This document shows, piece after piece, positions 49,044 to 56,834 of a stretch of 64,000 bases of DNA. The stretch comes from Nocardioides phosphati (GTDB taxonomy: Bacteria; Actinomycetota; Actinomycetes; Propionibacteriales; Nocardioidaceae), in assembly GCF_014646375.1 (NCBI RefSeq), contig NZ_BMNI01000003.1, forward strand, positions 1-64,000, in the 5' to 3' direction. The position numbers and the translations under genes are program-made. Each line of letters opens with the position of its first letter. Position 1 is the first letter of the stretch. The notes under the pieces were generated by a model. That model was not told where the DNA came from. It did not search any database and worked only from the letters and a program-made list of their open reading frames with translations.

Positions 49044-50539
49044 CAGTTGACCACCTTCAGGGTCTCGGGGTCGACGGGCACGAAGTCGATCTTTTCACGC
49101 ACACCGCAGTCCGGGCAGAACCAGTCGGCCGGGATGTCGGCCCACGCCGTACCGGCAGCGAAGCCCTCGTGCTCGTCACCGGCGTCGACGACGTAGACGT
49201 AGGCGCAGCCCGGGCACTTCGCGGCGAGCACCTCGCCGCTCTGGTCCTGGAGGAAGAGGTCCTCGTGCTGGACGTGGGTCTCCGGCGGCGGGAACTTCCG
49301 GAGGTACTTCGCCTCCTTGCCCGGCTGGATGTTCGCGAGGGTGACGTCGCCGTCGAGGTGCTCCACGACGCGGTGGTCCATGACCTTGCGCCACAGCGGC
49401 GGGAAGAGGGCGATCGTCAGCATGCCCGCGTAGCCCGTCGGCAGGGCCGGCGACTCCTTGAAGTCACGCAGCGTCTGGTAGCGACGCGTCGGGTTCGCGT
49501 GGTGGTCCGAGTGGCGCTGCAGGTGGTACAGGAAGATGTTCGTGACGATGTTGTTGCTGTTCCAGCTGTGCATCGGCAGCACGCGCTCGTAGCGCTGCTT
49601 CGGCCCGACCTTCTGGCGCTTCATGCCGTAGTGCTCGACGTAGTTGATGATCTCCAGGAGCGAGAAGCCGCCGACCATGGTGATCAGCAGGTAGGGCAGG
49701 ACGCCCCAGCCGAACAGCGCCACGATCCCGGCGTACAGGACGACCGACATCAGCCACGCGTTCAGCACGTCGTTGCCGAGGTGGAACGGGTGGGTCCCCT
49801 TGCGCTGGTAGCGCTTGGCCTCGACCTCCCAGGCCGACTTCAGCGAGCCGATGACGGTGCGCGGCCAGAAGGCCCAGAAGGACTCGCCGAGACGGGACGA
49901 CGCGGGGTCCTCCGGAGTGGCGACGCGGACGTGGTGGCCGCGGTTGTGCTCGATGTAGAAGTGGCCGTAGAAGGTCGGCGCGAGGGCGATCTTGGAGAGC
50001 CAGCGCTCGACGGACTCCTTCTTGTGGCCCAGCTCGTGCGCGGTGTTGATCGCGACGCCCATGATGCCGGCGACCGAGAAGGCCAGGAAGCACTTCTCCC
50101 ACCAGGTCAGCGAGATGGCGGACACCAGCGAGGAGCCGAGGTGGTCCGCGGCCCAGCCGGACGCGCCGAAGAGGTCGAAGAACCAGTGGACGGGGTTGAC
50201 GTCACCCAGCATCGCGGCGGCGGCGAAGAGGACGATGAACTGGAGCGGGATGAACGCGTAGACGACCCAGCGGTAGTACTTGTCGTTCTCGAGCTGCTCC
50301 ATGACCTCCTCCGGCGGGTTCGACGAGTCGAGACCGAAGACCAGGTCGAGCGCGGGGATCAGGCCGTTGATGACGATCGGCCCGCCGAGCAGGAAGATCC
50401 ACGACTCCGTGTAGAGGTAACCGACCAGGACGATGACTCCGATGAGCGGGACCACCAGGCCGATGAGCCAGAGGTAGCGCTTCTTGTCCTTCCAGATCTC
50501 GGTGGTCCCTTCGGGGACCGTGCCGACGACGTCTGCCAT
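49043..50539 (-). CDS. alkB: Alkane 1-monooxygenase fused to rubredoxin
   Basis: A 498-residue membrane protein that hydroxylates terminal carbons of n-alkanes. About six helices. Diiron histidine boxes: NTAHELGHKKE, YIEHNRGHHVRVATPEDPAS, LQRHSDHHANPTRRYQTLR, plus NYVEHYG. The C-terminal rubredoxin domain (about 440-498) has CPGCAYVYV and WFCPDCGVREK; the first knuckle has Ala where C-x2-C-G is normal. Fusion with rubredoxin is known from long-chain alkane hydroxylases of Nocardioides, Dietzia and Prauserella. Strong AAGGAG before ATG 50539. First gene of the alk operon. Confidence 0.96.
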   Translation of the reverse strand: MADVVGTVPEGTTEIWKDKKRYLWLIGLVVPLIGVIVLVGYLYTESWIFLLGGPIVINGLIPALDLVFGLDSSNPPEEVMEQLENDKYYRWVVYAFIPLQFIVLFAAAAMLGDVNPVHWFFDLFGASGWAADHLGSSLVSAISLTWWEKCFLAFSVAGIMGVAINTAHELGHKKESVERWLSKIALAPTFYGHFYIEHNRGHHVRVATPEDPASSRLGESFWAFWPRTVIGSLKSAWEVEAKRYQRKGTHPFHLGNDVLNAWLMSVVLYAGIVALFGWGVLPYLLITMVGGFSLLEIINYVEHYGMKRQKVGPKQRYERVLPMHSWNSNNIVTNIFLYHLQRHSDHHANPTRRYQTLRDFKESPALPTGYAGMLTIALFPPLWRKVMDHRVVEHLDGDVTLANIQPGKEAKYLRKFPPPETHVQHEDLFLQDQSGEVLAAKCPGCAYVYVVDAGDEHEGFAAGTAWADIPADWFCPDCGVREKIDFVPVDPETLKVVN

Positions 50540-50555
50540 CGCGTTCTCCTTGCTC

Positions 50556-50611
50556 GGTTTACATATCGTGCACTTCTGTAAAGACTTGACACCAAGGTCG
50601 CATCTGTAAAC
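50556..50611 (-). promoter_or_regulatory. alk operon promoter region with three TGTAAA-type half-sites
   Basis: TTTACA (50558-50563) and TGTAAA (50577-50582) form an inverted pair 13 bp apart, and a third copy TGTAAAC occurs at 50605-50611. The first and third copies match over seven bases. The region is A+T-rich for this genome and lies 17-72 bp upstream of alkB. Likely operator of the alk TetR regulator. Confidence 0.5.
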
Positions 50612-50709
50612 GGGGGATGTCAATGACACGACGTCCCAGTAACGGTGTGACGGCGCCCACGTCCGCTAACTCGCGCGACAGCGCTTGCCGGTCCTGCCAC
50701 GCTGGTTCC

Positions 50710-51474
50710 ATGCCGACGTCGCTGACCTTCGCCGCTCACCTCGACGGCCTGCGGGAGGCGCTCCTCGCCTTCACCCGGTACGCCGACAGGGCCGGCCTGC
50801 GCGCCGGCGTACCGACGTGCCCGGAGTGGGACGTCCGGGCACTGATCGCGCACCAGGGGATGGTCCACCGCTGGGCGGCCGGCCTCCTCGCGGGACAGTC
50901 GAAGGAGACCGCCGCCCTCGAGCGCGAAGGTCGCTCCGCGGTCGACCCGGTCGAGTGGCTGCGCGACGGCGCGATCGACCTCGCCGCCGCCCTCACGCGC
51001 GCCCCGGAGACGGTGGCCGCACCCGTCTTCCTCAAGGACGCTCCCCCGCCGCGCGCCTTCTGGGCACGGCGCCAGTGCCACGAGACGACGATCCACGCCG
51101 TCGACGCCATGGCCGCGGCGTACGGCGGGGCGCCGGAGCCGGCGCAGACCTGGGTCGGCGTGGACCTCGCGCTCGACGGGATCGACGAGCTGCTCTGCGG
51201 ATTCCTGCCCCGGCCGAAGTCCACGCTGCGCACGGCCACGCCGGTCGTCTTCGCGGTCCGGCCCGACGAGGGTGAGCAGGCCTGGGTGGTCCGGGTCACC
51301 GAGGAGCCGGCGGTGACGACTGCCGTGGGACGTGACGACCCCGCGCTCGACGCGGCCGACGTGCAGGTGCGCGGCGGCGCCGTCGACCTCTACCTGCGGC
51401 TCTGGAACCGCGCTCCCGTCAGCGCCGACGACGGCCTGGAACTGTGGCGCGAGAAGTCCCGCGTCGTCTGGTGA
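50710..51474 (+). CDS. Maleylpyruvate isomerase family mycothiol-dependent enzyme
   Basis: A 254-residue soluble protein. The N-terminal DinB-like helical domain has CPEWDVRALIAHQGMVHRWA and RRQCHETTIHAVDAMAA, whose histidines and glutamate form the divalent metal site of mycothiol-dependent enzymes. A C-terminal SCP2-like domain follows (about 170-254). Members transfer or isomerise with mycothiol; the substrate is unknown. Divergent from the alk operon. Confidence 0.88.
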   Translation: MPTSLTFAAHLDGLREALLAFTRYADRAGLRAGVPTCPEWDVRALIAHQGMVHRWAAGLLAGQSKETAALEREGRSAVDPVEWLRDGAIDLAAALTRAPETVAAPVFLKDAPPPRAFWARRQCHETTIHAVDAMAAAYGGAPEPAQTWVGVDLALDGIDELLCGFLPRPKSTLRTATPVVFAVRPDEGEQAWVVRVTEEPAVTTAVGRDDPALDAADVQVRGGAVDLYLRLWNRAPVSADDGLELWREKSRVVW

Positions 51475-51518
51475 GGTACGCCGCCGCGCACCGCCCGGCG
51501 CGCTGTAAAGCGCAGTTA

Positions 51519-51558
51519 CTCGCACTACCGCCGCCCTGCAGGAGGGCAGTGGTGCGAG
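51519..51558. terminator. Bidirectional hairpin between convergent genes
   Basis: CTCGCACTACCGCC pairs with GGCAGTGGTGCGAG (12 of 14 bases), with a GCCCT/AGGGC inner pair. It lies between the mycothiol enzyme gene and the small membrane-protein gene. Confidence 0.6.
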
Positions 51559-51580
51559 GGAAGGCGCGGAAGTCGCTTAC

Positions 51581-51811
51581 TTAGCGTTCAGCAACGTCGC
51601 CGGGGCTTCCGGCCAGTGCCCGCAGCGCCCACGCGCCGCCGATGCAGGCAGCGGTGACCGCGGCAGCGACACCGCCCCAGAAGCCGAGCAGCCAGACGCC
51701 GGCGATGAAGGCCAGCGGTACGCCGAGCACGAGGCCCAGCACATAGCCCGCGGCGCGCGAGCCCTGCCGGGAGCCCGATCCCGCGCTCGACCCCTGCGCC
51801 GGCTCGTCCAT
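51581..51811 (-). CDS. Small two-TM membrane protein
   Basis: A 76-residue protein: a Ser/Gly/Gln-rich N-terminus and two hydrophobic helices (YVLGLVLGVPLAFIAGVWLL and GGVAAAVTAACIGGAWALRA). ATG 51811 overlaps the upstream stop by one base; a GTG at 51814 is the alternative. It is co-translated with the DUF3592-like gene. Function unknown. Confidence 0.68.
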   Translation of the reverse strand: MDEPAQGSSAGSGSRQGSRAAGYVLGLVLGVPLAFIAGVWLLGFWGGVAAAVTAACIGGAWALRALAGSPGDVAER

Positions 51812-52488
51812 CACAGCTCGATCCGGCGTCCGCGCACCTCGGCGGGCTGCTGGTAGCCGACCGGGTTCCGGTACTCCGCGAGCACCACGCGCACCTCACG
51901 GCCCTCGCCCACGTGGAGGACGAGCTCGCCGTCGCCGATCCTCACGACGTCACCGCGGACGACGTGCTCGATGCCGTCCTGCTCGACGGCGAAGCCCGGC
52001 CGGGCCCGGACGACGTCCGCGGTGGCGAGCAGCACGAGCGGCTTCTCGCGGGCGGGGCGGAACTTCAGCGCCAGCCCCAGCATGGCCAGCAGCGCGAGGT
52101 CGCCGAGCACGGTCAGCCAGAGGCCGAAGTGGCTGGCGACCTGCCCCTCGACACGGTTCACACCCGGGTGCCCCTCGAGGTACTTCGCCTGGATCGACCC
52201 GTCGGCCTTCGCCGCCTCCCAGGCCGACCGCGAGACCCGGGCGATGTACTGCCCGCGGTGCGGGTCGGCGTCCTGAGGCAGGTAGTAGCGCACGAAGAAG
52301 CGCGTCGGCTTCGTCTCGGGGATCGCCGACGTGGTGGTGACCGTCGCGTCGGTGGTGACGCCGGCGCGGTCGAGGCGCCAGGCGTTCCACCCCGTCCACA
52401 GCGCGGGCAGGGTGATCAGCAGCAGGAGCGCGACGACCATGAGGATCGCGCCGCGGCGGCTGGCGGCCAGGCGGGACATGGCGGTCAT
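51811..52488 (-). CDS. DUF3592-like membrane protein
   Basis: A 225-residue protein. Helix 1 (GAILMVVALLLLITLPALW), an external beta domain with VTTTSAIPETKPTRFFVRYY and KYLEGHPGVNRVEG (the YxPxxP-like end of DUF3592), helix 2 (LWLTVLGDLALLAMLGLAL), then a cytoplasmic domain. Start ATG 52488 is used; ATG 52479 (MSRLAASRR) is equally plausible. Function unknown. Confidence 0.68.
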   Translation of the reverse strand: MTAMSRLAASRRGAILMVVALLLLITLPALWTGWNAWRLDRAGVTTDATVTTTSAIPETKPTRFFVRYYLPQDADPHRGQYIARVSRSAWEAAKADGSIQAKYLEGHPGVNRVEGQVASHFGLWLTVLGDLALLAMLGLALKFRPAREKPLVLLATADVVRARPGFAVEQDGIEHVVRGDVVRIGDGELVLHVGEGREVRVVLAEYRNPVGYQQPAEVRGRRIEL

Positions 52489-52530
52489 CCAAGCACGGCA
52501 CTGCCACGACGGCGACCGGCTGCGGGCCCG

Positions 52531-53106
52531 TCAGGCGAGCGGCGTGCCCCAGCTGCCGGCGTACGCGATCTCCTCGAGCGGCTTGCGCGAGGAGCGGTCC
52601 TTCTCGTGGACCTCGCTGGTGGCCGGGTCGCCGATCCGGCCGAGCGCGACGCCCGTCGCGACGCGCCAGTGGTCCGGGACGCCGAACGCCTCGGCGACGC
52701 CCTCGTGGTCGAAGCCGGCGAACTGGTGCACGTGCAGCCCCATCGACGCGGCCTGCACGGTGATGTGCGCGGCGGTCTGGCCGGCGTCGTACTCCGCGAG
52801 GTCGAGGTACGGCGTCTCCTGGTCGTCGGGCGCCGCGCCGGTCTGGAAGCAGGTCACGATGACGGCGCTGACGTTGGCGACCCAGCCCTTGTTGCCCTTG
52901 GACAGGTGCTTCTCGAGCTCGGTGAACGTCGCGTCGCCACGCTGCCCGACGAGGAAGGCCCATCGCTGCGTGTTGCCCGCGCTCGGCGACCACCGGGCCG
53001 CCTCGAGGAGGAGCCGGAGCTCGTCGTCGGAGAGCTCGTGCGTCGGGTCGAAGACCCGGGGACTCCAGCGGTCACGGAGGTACGGCGTCAGCTCGGCGTT
53101 GGGCAT
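52531..53106 (-). CDS. Nitroreductase family protein
   Basis: A 191-residue FMN enzyme. FMN-binding blocks: RWSPRVFDPTHELSDDELRL, ARWSPSAGNTQRWAFLVG, AGQTAAHITVQAASMGLHVH, and VATGVALGRIGDP near the end. It reduces nitro groups, quinones or flavins with NAD(P)H. Start ATG 53106 follows TAGACT by 7 bp. Confidence 0.92.
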   Translation of the reverse strand: MPNAELTPYLRDRWSPRVFDPTHELSDDELRLLLEAARWSPSAGNTQRWAFLVGQRGDATFTELEKHLSKGNKGWVANVSAVIVTCFQTGAAPDDQETPYLDLAEYDAGQTAAHITVQAASMGLHVHQFAGFDHEGVAEAFGVPDHWRVATGVALGRIGDPATSEVHEKDRSSRKPLEEIAYAGSWGTPLA

Positions 53107-53119
53107 GCGGCCGAGTCTA
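53107..53119 (-). promoter_or_regulatory. Leaderless -10 for the nitroreductase gene
   Basis: TAGACT (53114-53119), 7 bp, then ATG 53106. Confidence 0.55.
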
Positions 53120-53224
53120 GGGGCGGGCTGCGGAGGCGCCCCCCGCGCCAACGGGCGCTCGCCAGCCCACTCGGAATCGGTAACCTCAGGTGTCCACGTC
53201 CTTCGGCTCATCTCGGGAGTCTCC

Positions 53225-53917
53225 GTGTTCCACCCCGCCCTCCGCCGCCCCCGCGTACGCCGCTCCGCAGCGGCGCTCGCCGGCGTGGCCCTCGCCGGCG
53301 CCGGCCTCGGCGCGACCGCCCCCGCCCAGTCCCTCACGTCGTACAACGGTGGCTGGGGCATCGCCCGCCAGACCAGCGCGACCACCGCGGTCGCCTGCAC
53401 CGACGGCTTCCACGGCCGCGACACCAACGGCCACACGGTGCTCATCACCGCCGGCCACTGCGGCGCCGTCGGGTCGGTCTGGATGGCCGAGAAGGAGTGG
53501 CGCAAGATCGGCGTGACCAGCCGCCGCACCTTCCGCCAGGACGGCAGCGCCAACGACTGGTCCATCGTGCGCAGCAGCGGCAACTTCGCCCTCGGCCCCA
53601 CGGTCGTCGACCGCGGCACCGTCAAGTACGTCGCGCGGCTGGGCAAGCCCTCGCGGGGCATGTTCGTCTGCACCACGGGCCGTCAGAGCGGCACCCGCTG
53701 CGGCCACATCACCCGGGTGAAGGACAACGGCATCGTCGTCACCGACATCGTCTCCACCCACGGTGACTCCGGCTCTCCCCTCTTCCGGCGGATCCCGGAC
53801 ACCAACCGGGTCGCGGCGCTGGGCATCCTCAGCTACGGCGACGAGGCGACGTACTCCGCCTTCCAGCGGCTCTCCGAGGTGCTCAACAAGACCGGCGTGC
53901 GACTCAAGCACGTCTGA
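53225..53917 (+). CDS. Secreted trypsin-like serine protease
   Basis: A 230-residue chymotrypsin-fold protease. A basic, twin-arginine-like N-terminus and hydrophobic core (RRSAAALAGVALAGAGLG) end near APAQS. The triad is visible: His in LITAGHCGAVG, Asp in ANDWSIV, Ser in THGDSGSPLF. There are two disulfide-type pairs. No pro-domain of the streptogrisin type is present. GTG 53225 with GGGAG upstream. Extracellular protein degradation is the likely role. Confidence 0.87.
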   Translation: MFHPALRRPRVRRSAAALAGVALAGAGLGATAPAQSLTSYNGGWGIARQTSATTAVACTDGFHGRDTNGHTVLITAGHCGAVGSVWMAEKEWRKIGVTSRRTFRQDGSANDWSIVRSSGNFALGPTVVDRGTVKYVARLGKPSRGMFVCTTGRQSGTRCGHITRVKDNGIVVTDIVSTHGDSGSPLFRRIPDTNRVAALGILSYGDEATYSAFQRLSEVLNKTGVRLKHV

Positions 53918-53948
53918 GGGCGCGGGCCCGCGGCATGCGCGGGAACGG

Positions 53949-53981
53949 CGAAGGGCCCCGGTCGATGACCGGGGCCCTTCG
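53949..53981. terminator. Bidirectional terminator between protease gene and tRNA-Leu
   Basis: CGAAGGGCCCCGGTC pairs perfectly with GACCGGGGCCCTTCG (15-bp stem, 3-base loop). Close relative of the hairpin at 1585-1616. Confidence 0.8.
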
Positions 53982-53990
53982 TTCTTCGCG

Positions 53991-54073
53991 TGCGCGAGGG
54001 GGGATTTGAACCCCCACGCCCTTTCGGACACTGGCACCTGAAGCCAGCGCGTCTGCCGTTCCGCCACTCGCGC
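53991..54073 (-). tRNA. tRNA-Leu (anticodon CAG)
   Basis: Class II tRNA of 83 nt. Acceptor GCGCGAG/CTCGCGC, discriminator A, no encoded CCA. The anticodon stem GCTGGC/GCCAGT region has loop TTCAGGT, anticodon CAG, reading CTG, the main Leu codon in this genome. Variable arm TGTCCGAAAGGGCG; T loop TTCAAAT. Confidence 0.96.
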
Positions 54074-54252
54074 GTGAAGCAGGCAGAACGTTATCCCAGC
54101 GGCCACTCTTCTCCCAAACCGGGGTGAGGGGCGGCTCGCCGTCGGGTGGGTGCGTCCCGGGCTCCGAGTGGCGGTGGCCGATACGATCGCGACAGCGTCC
54201 ACTGGGCAATCCATTGGACTACGCACTGGCGACGTTGGACGAGGAGGTGCCG
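54074..54252 (+). promoter_or_regulatory. Upstream region of the fha-pst-rod-pbp-pkn operon
   Basis: No gene lies in these 179 bp. A TACGAT -10-like hexamer (54182-54187) would start a transcript about 60 bases before fhaA, whose ATG is preceded by GAGGAGG. No clear -35 was seen. Confidence 0.35.
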
Positions 54253-54960
54253 ATGAGCGGCCTGCAACGCTTCGAGGACCGCCTCGAGCAGATGGTGGCG
54301 GGTGCCTTCGCGCGCGTCTTCCGCAGCGCGGTCCAGCCCGTGGAGATCTCCGCGGCGCTCCAGCGCGAGGTCGACAACAACGCCCAGGTGCTCAGCCGCG
54401 ACCGCCGGCTGGTGCCCAACGCGTTCCACGTCGAGCTGAGCCACACCGACCTCGAGCGCCTCGCGCCGTACGACTCGACGCTGGCGAGCGAGCTCACGGA
54501 GAGCCTCCGCGAGCACGCCGAGCACCAGAGCTACGTCTTCCCGGGGCCGGTGCACATCGACTTCAACGAAGCGCCCGACCTCAGCACGGGTCGCTTCCGC
54601 GTGCGCAGCGCCGCCCAGGCGAAGGTCACGACCAACGCCTCCGACACGCAGGTCGCGCGGGCGCGCTGGTTCGTCGACGTCAACGGCGCCCGCAACCCGA
54701 TCAACCCCCCGGGGCTGGTGGTGGGCCGCGGCACCGAGACCGACCTGCAGATCAACGACCCGGGCATCAGCCGGCAGCACGCCCGCTTCCGCCTCGAGGG
54801 CGACCGCCTGACCGTCCAGGACCTCGGCTCCACCAACGGAGTGCTCATCGACGGCAACCCGGCCCAGAGCGCCACGCTGTACGACGGCTCCGTCGTACGC
54901 CTCGGCAACACCACCATGACCGTGCGTCGGGTGGCTGACAGTCAGGATGGCCATGTCTGA
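54253..54960 (+). CDS. fhaA: FhaA: DUF3662 and FHA-domain protein
   Basis: A 235-residue cytoplasmic signalling protein. The N-terminal DUF3662 domain (1-125; LQRFEDRLEQMVAGAFARVF) is joined to a C-terminal FHA domain (about 155-230) with LVVGRGTETDLQ and the phosphothreonine-binding GISRQHARF, then DLGSTNGVLIDG. In mycobacteria FhaA binds the pseudokinase MviN and regulates peptidoglycan precursor export. GAGGAGG ribosome site. First gene of a tightly packed seven-gene operon. Confidence 0.94.
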   Translation: MSGLQRFEDRLEQMVAGAFARVFRSAVQPVEISAALQREVDNNAQVLSRDRRLVPNAFHVELSHTDLERLAPYDSTLASELTESLREHAEHQSYVFPGPVHIDFNEAPDLSTGRFRVRSAAQAKVTTNASDTQVARARWFVDVNGARNPINPPGLVVGRGTETDLQINDPGISRQHARFRLEGDRLTVQDLGSTNGVLIDGNPAQSATLYDGSVVRLGNTTMTVRRVADSQDGHV

Positions 54961-55432
54961 GCTGACTCTCTTCATGATCAAGATCGCCTACCTCGCGGTG
55001 CTCTGGATCTTCGTGCTCTCGGCGATCTCCGTGATCCGCACCGACATGTTCGGCGCGCGGCTCTCCTCGGGGCAGCAGGCACCGAAGGCCGCGAAGTCGA
55101 AGGCGAAGGCCCCGGCCAAGGCAGCCCCCAAGCGCCGCGGCGCGCCGACCCACGTCGCCGTCGTCGAGGGCGGCAACGAGGGCGAGCGGGCCGACCTCGA
55201 CCAGGCCCCGATCCTGATCGGCCGCGGCCCCGACGCCGCCATCCGGCTCGACGACGACTACGTCTCGACCCGCCACGCGCGCATCGCCGCCTCGGGTGAC
55301 CAGTGGTTCGTCGAAGACCTCGGCTCCACCAACGGCACGTACGTCGGCGCCTCGCGGATCAGCCAGCCCACCGCGATCACCGTCGGCACCCGCGTCCGCA
55401 TCGGCAAGACGATCCTCGAGCTGAGGAAGTGA
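54953..55432 (+). CDS. fhaB: FhaB (FipA-partner-type) membrane-anchored FHA protein
   Basis: A 159-residue protein: one N-terminal membrane helix (LFMIKIAYLAVLWIFVLSAI), a Lys/Ala-rich linker (about 40-62), and a C-terminal FHA domain with ILIGRGPDAAIRLDDDYVST followed by RHARI and DLGSTNGTYVGA. It reads phosphothreonine on PknA/PknB targets at division sites. ATG 54953 has AGGATGGCC upstream and overlaps the fhaA stop; ATG 54947 is an alternative. Confidence 0.94.
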   Translation: MSELTLFMIKIAYLAVLWIFVLSAISVIRTDMFGARLSSGQQAPKAAKSKAKAPAKAAPKRRGAPTHVAVVEGGNEGERADLDQAPILIGRGPDAAIRLDDDYVSTRHARIAASGDQWFVEDLGSTNGTYVGASRISQPTAITVGTRVRIGKTILELRK

Positions 55433-55437
55433 CGGCC

Positions 55438-56832
55438 GTGCCCGAGACCCCCGACGTCCCGGTCGACGAGACCCCCGACGAGCCGGAGGCCGCGCTCGAG
55501 GACACCGCCGACGACGTCGCTCCGGTCGCCGCACCCGTTCCCGAGGCCACCGACGCGGCTGCCGAGGCCGCCCCGCTGCGGCTCCGCTTCGCCGCCCTCT
55601 CCGACGTCGGCCGGGTCCGCCGCGACAACCAGGACTCCGGGTACGCCGGCCCGTGGCTGCTCGCGGTCTGCGACGGCGTCGGTGGCGCTGCCCGCGGCGA
55701 CATCGCGTCGAGCACCGCGGTCCAGCAGCTGCGACGCCTCGACGAGCAGCCGGCGGGTGACCCGGTCGCGCTCGTGGCGGGTGCACTGCACCGCGCCCAC
55801 GACCGCATCGGCGAGCTGGTCGACCACGACCCCGCCCTCAGCGGCACCAGCACCACCGCGACCCTCGCCCTCTTCGACGGCCACAAGATCGCCATCGGCC
55901 ACGTCGGCGACACCCGCGCGTACCTCCTGCGTGACGGCGCGCTGGTCCGCCTCACCAAGGACCACACCTTCGTCCAGTCGCTCATCGACGAGGGCCGGCT
56001 CTCCGAGGAGGAGGCGCGGGTCCACCCCCACCGCAACCTGATCCTCCAGGCCCTCGACGGCGTCCACGAGACCGAGCCGGACCTCTTCACCGAGCCGCTC
56101 CGCGCCGGCGACCGCCTCCTGCTCTGCAGCGACGGCGCCTGCGGCGTCCTCGACGACGACCGGATCGCCGACATCCTCGGCACCGCCACCCCCGACTTCG
56201 CCGCGGTCGAGCTGGTCCGCGCCAGCCTCGAGGCGGGGAGCAGCGACAACGTCACCTGCGTCGTCGCCGACGTCGTGTCCGAGGGCGACCGTGAGCCGGT
56301 CGACACCACCCCGCTGCTCGTCGGCGCCGCCTCCGACCTGCCGCGCCGGCGTACCGGCCTGGCGGGGAGCAGCAGCCTCTTCCGCGGCCACCGCTCCGGC
56401 GACACGGGCGAGCTCGAGCCCGTGCCGGCCGCCGACCCGCTCCCGGCCGGCGCGATCGCCTCCGACCCGATCGACCACGCGGAGGAGCTGCGCTACGCGC
56501 CGCGCCCGCCGCGCCGCTTCGTCTGGCTCAAGCGGCTCAGCGCCGCCTGCATCGTGCTCGGCCTGCTGTGGATGGCGCTCGCCGGCGCCTACGTCTGGAC
56601 CCAGAAGCAGTACTACGTCGGCGTCCACGACGGTGCGGTCACGATCTTCCGCGGCATCGACACGCAGCTCGTCGGCCTCGACCTCGGCACCCCGTACGAA
56701 CAGTCCGACCTGGCCGTCGCGACGCTGAGCGACTACGTCCGCGGCACCGTCGAGAACGGCATCGAGGCGAGCTCGCTCGAGGACGCCCGCCACACCGTCG
56801 AGAACCTCGCCGCCGAGCAGGGAGGCGAGTGA
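55438..56832 (+). CDS. pstP: PstP: PP2C-type Ser/Thr phosphatase
   Basis: A 464-residue membrane phosphatase that reverses PknA/PknB phosphorylation. An acidic N-terminal extension of about 40 residues precedes the PP2C domain: SDVGRVRRDNQDS, LLAVCDGVGGAARG, IGHVGDTRAYLLRDG, LLLCSDGACGVL and GSSDNVTCVVADV supply the metal-binding aspartates. One helix at about 365-388 (AACIVLGLLWMALAGAYVW) leads to an extracellular tail. The long N-terminal acidic arm is unusual. GTG 55438 is used; GTG 55429 overlapping the fhaB stop is possible. Confidence 0.93.
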   Translation: MPETPDVPVDETPDEPEAALEDTADDVAPVAAPVPEATDAAAEAAPLRLRFAALSDVGRVRRDNQDSGYAGPWLLAVCDGVGGAARGDIASSTAVQQLRRLDEQPAGDPVALVAGALHRAHDRIGELVDHDPALSGTSTTATLALFDGHKIAIGHVGDTRAYLLRDGALVRLTKDHTFVQSLIDEGRLSEEEARVHPHRNLILQALDGVHETEPDLFTEPLRAGDRLLLCSDGACGVLDDDRIADILGTATPDFAAVELVRASLEAGSSDNVTCVVADVVSEGDREPVDTTPLLVGAASDLPRRRTGLAGSSSLFRGHRSGDTGELEPVPAADPLPAGAIASDPIDHAEELRYAPRPPRRFVWLKRLSAACIVLGLLWMALAGAYVWTQKQYYVGVHDGAVTIFRGIDTQLVGLDLGTPYEQSDLAVATLSDYVRGTVENGIEASSLEDARHTVENLAAEQGGE

Positions 56833-56834
56833 CC

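Noticed and set aside
51505..51560. Phage attachment site or small transposable element
   Set aside because: The imperfect inverted repeat lies between convergent genes and is adequately explained as a bidirectional terminator; no flanking direct repeat or integrase is present.
55258..56793. Long minus-strand frame opposite pstP
   Set aside because: No recognisable domain and antisense to a gene with all PP2C motifs.
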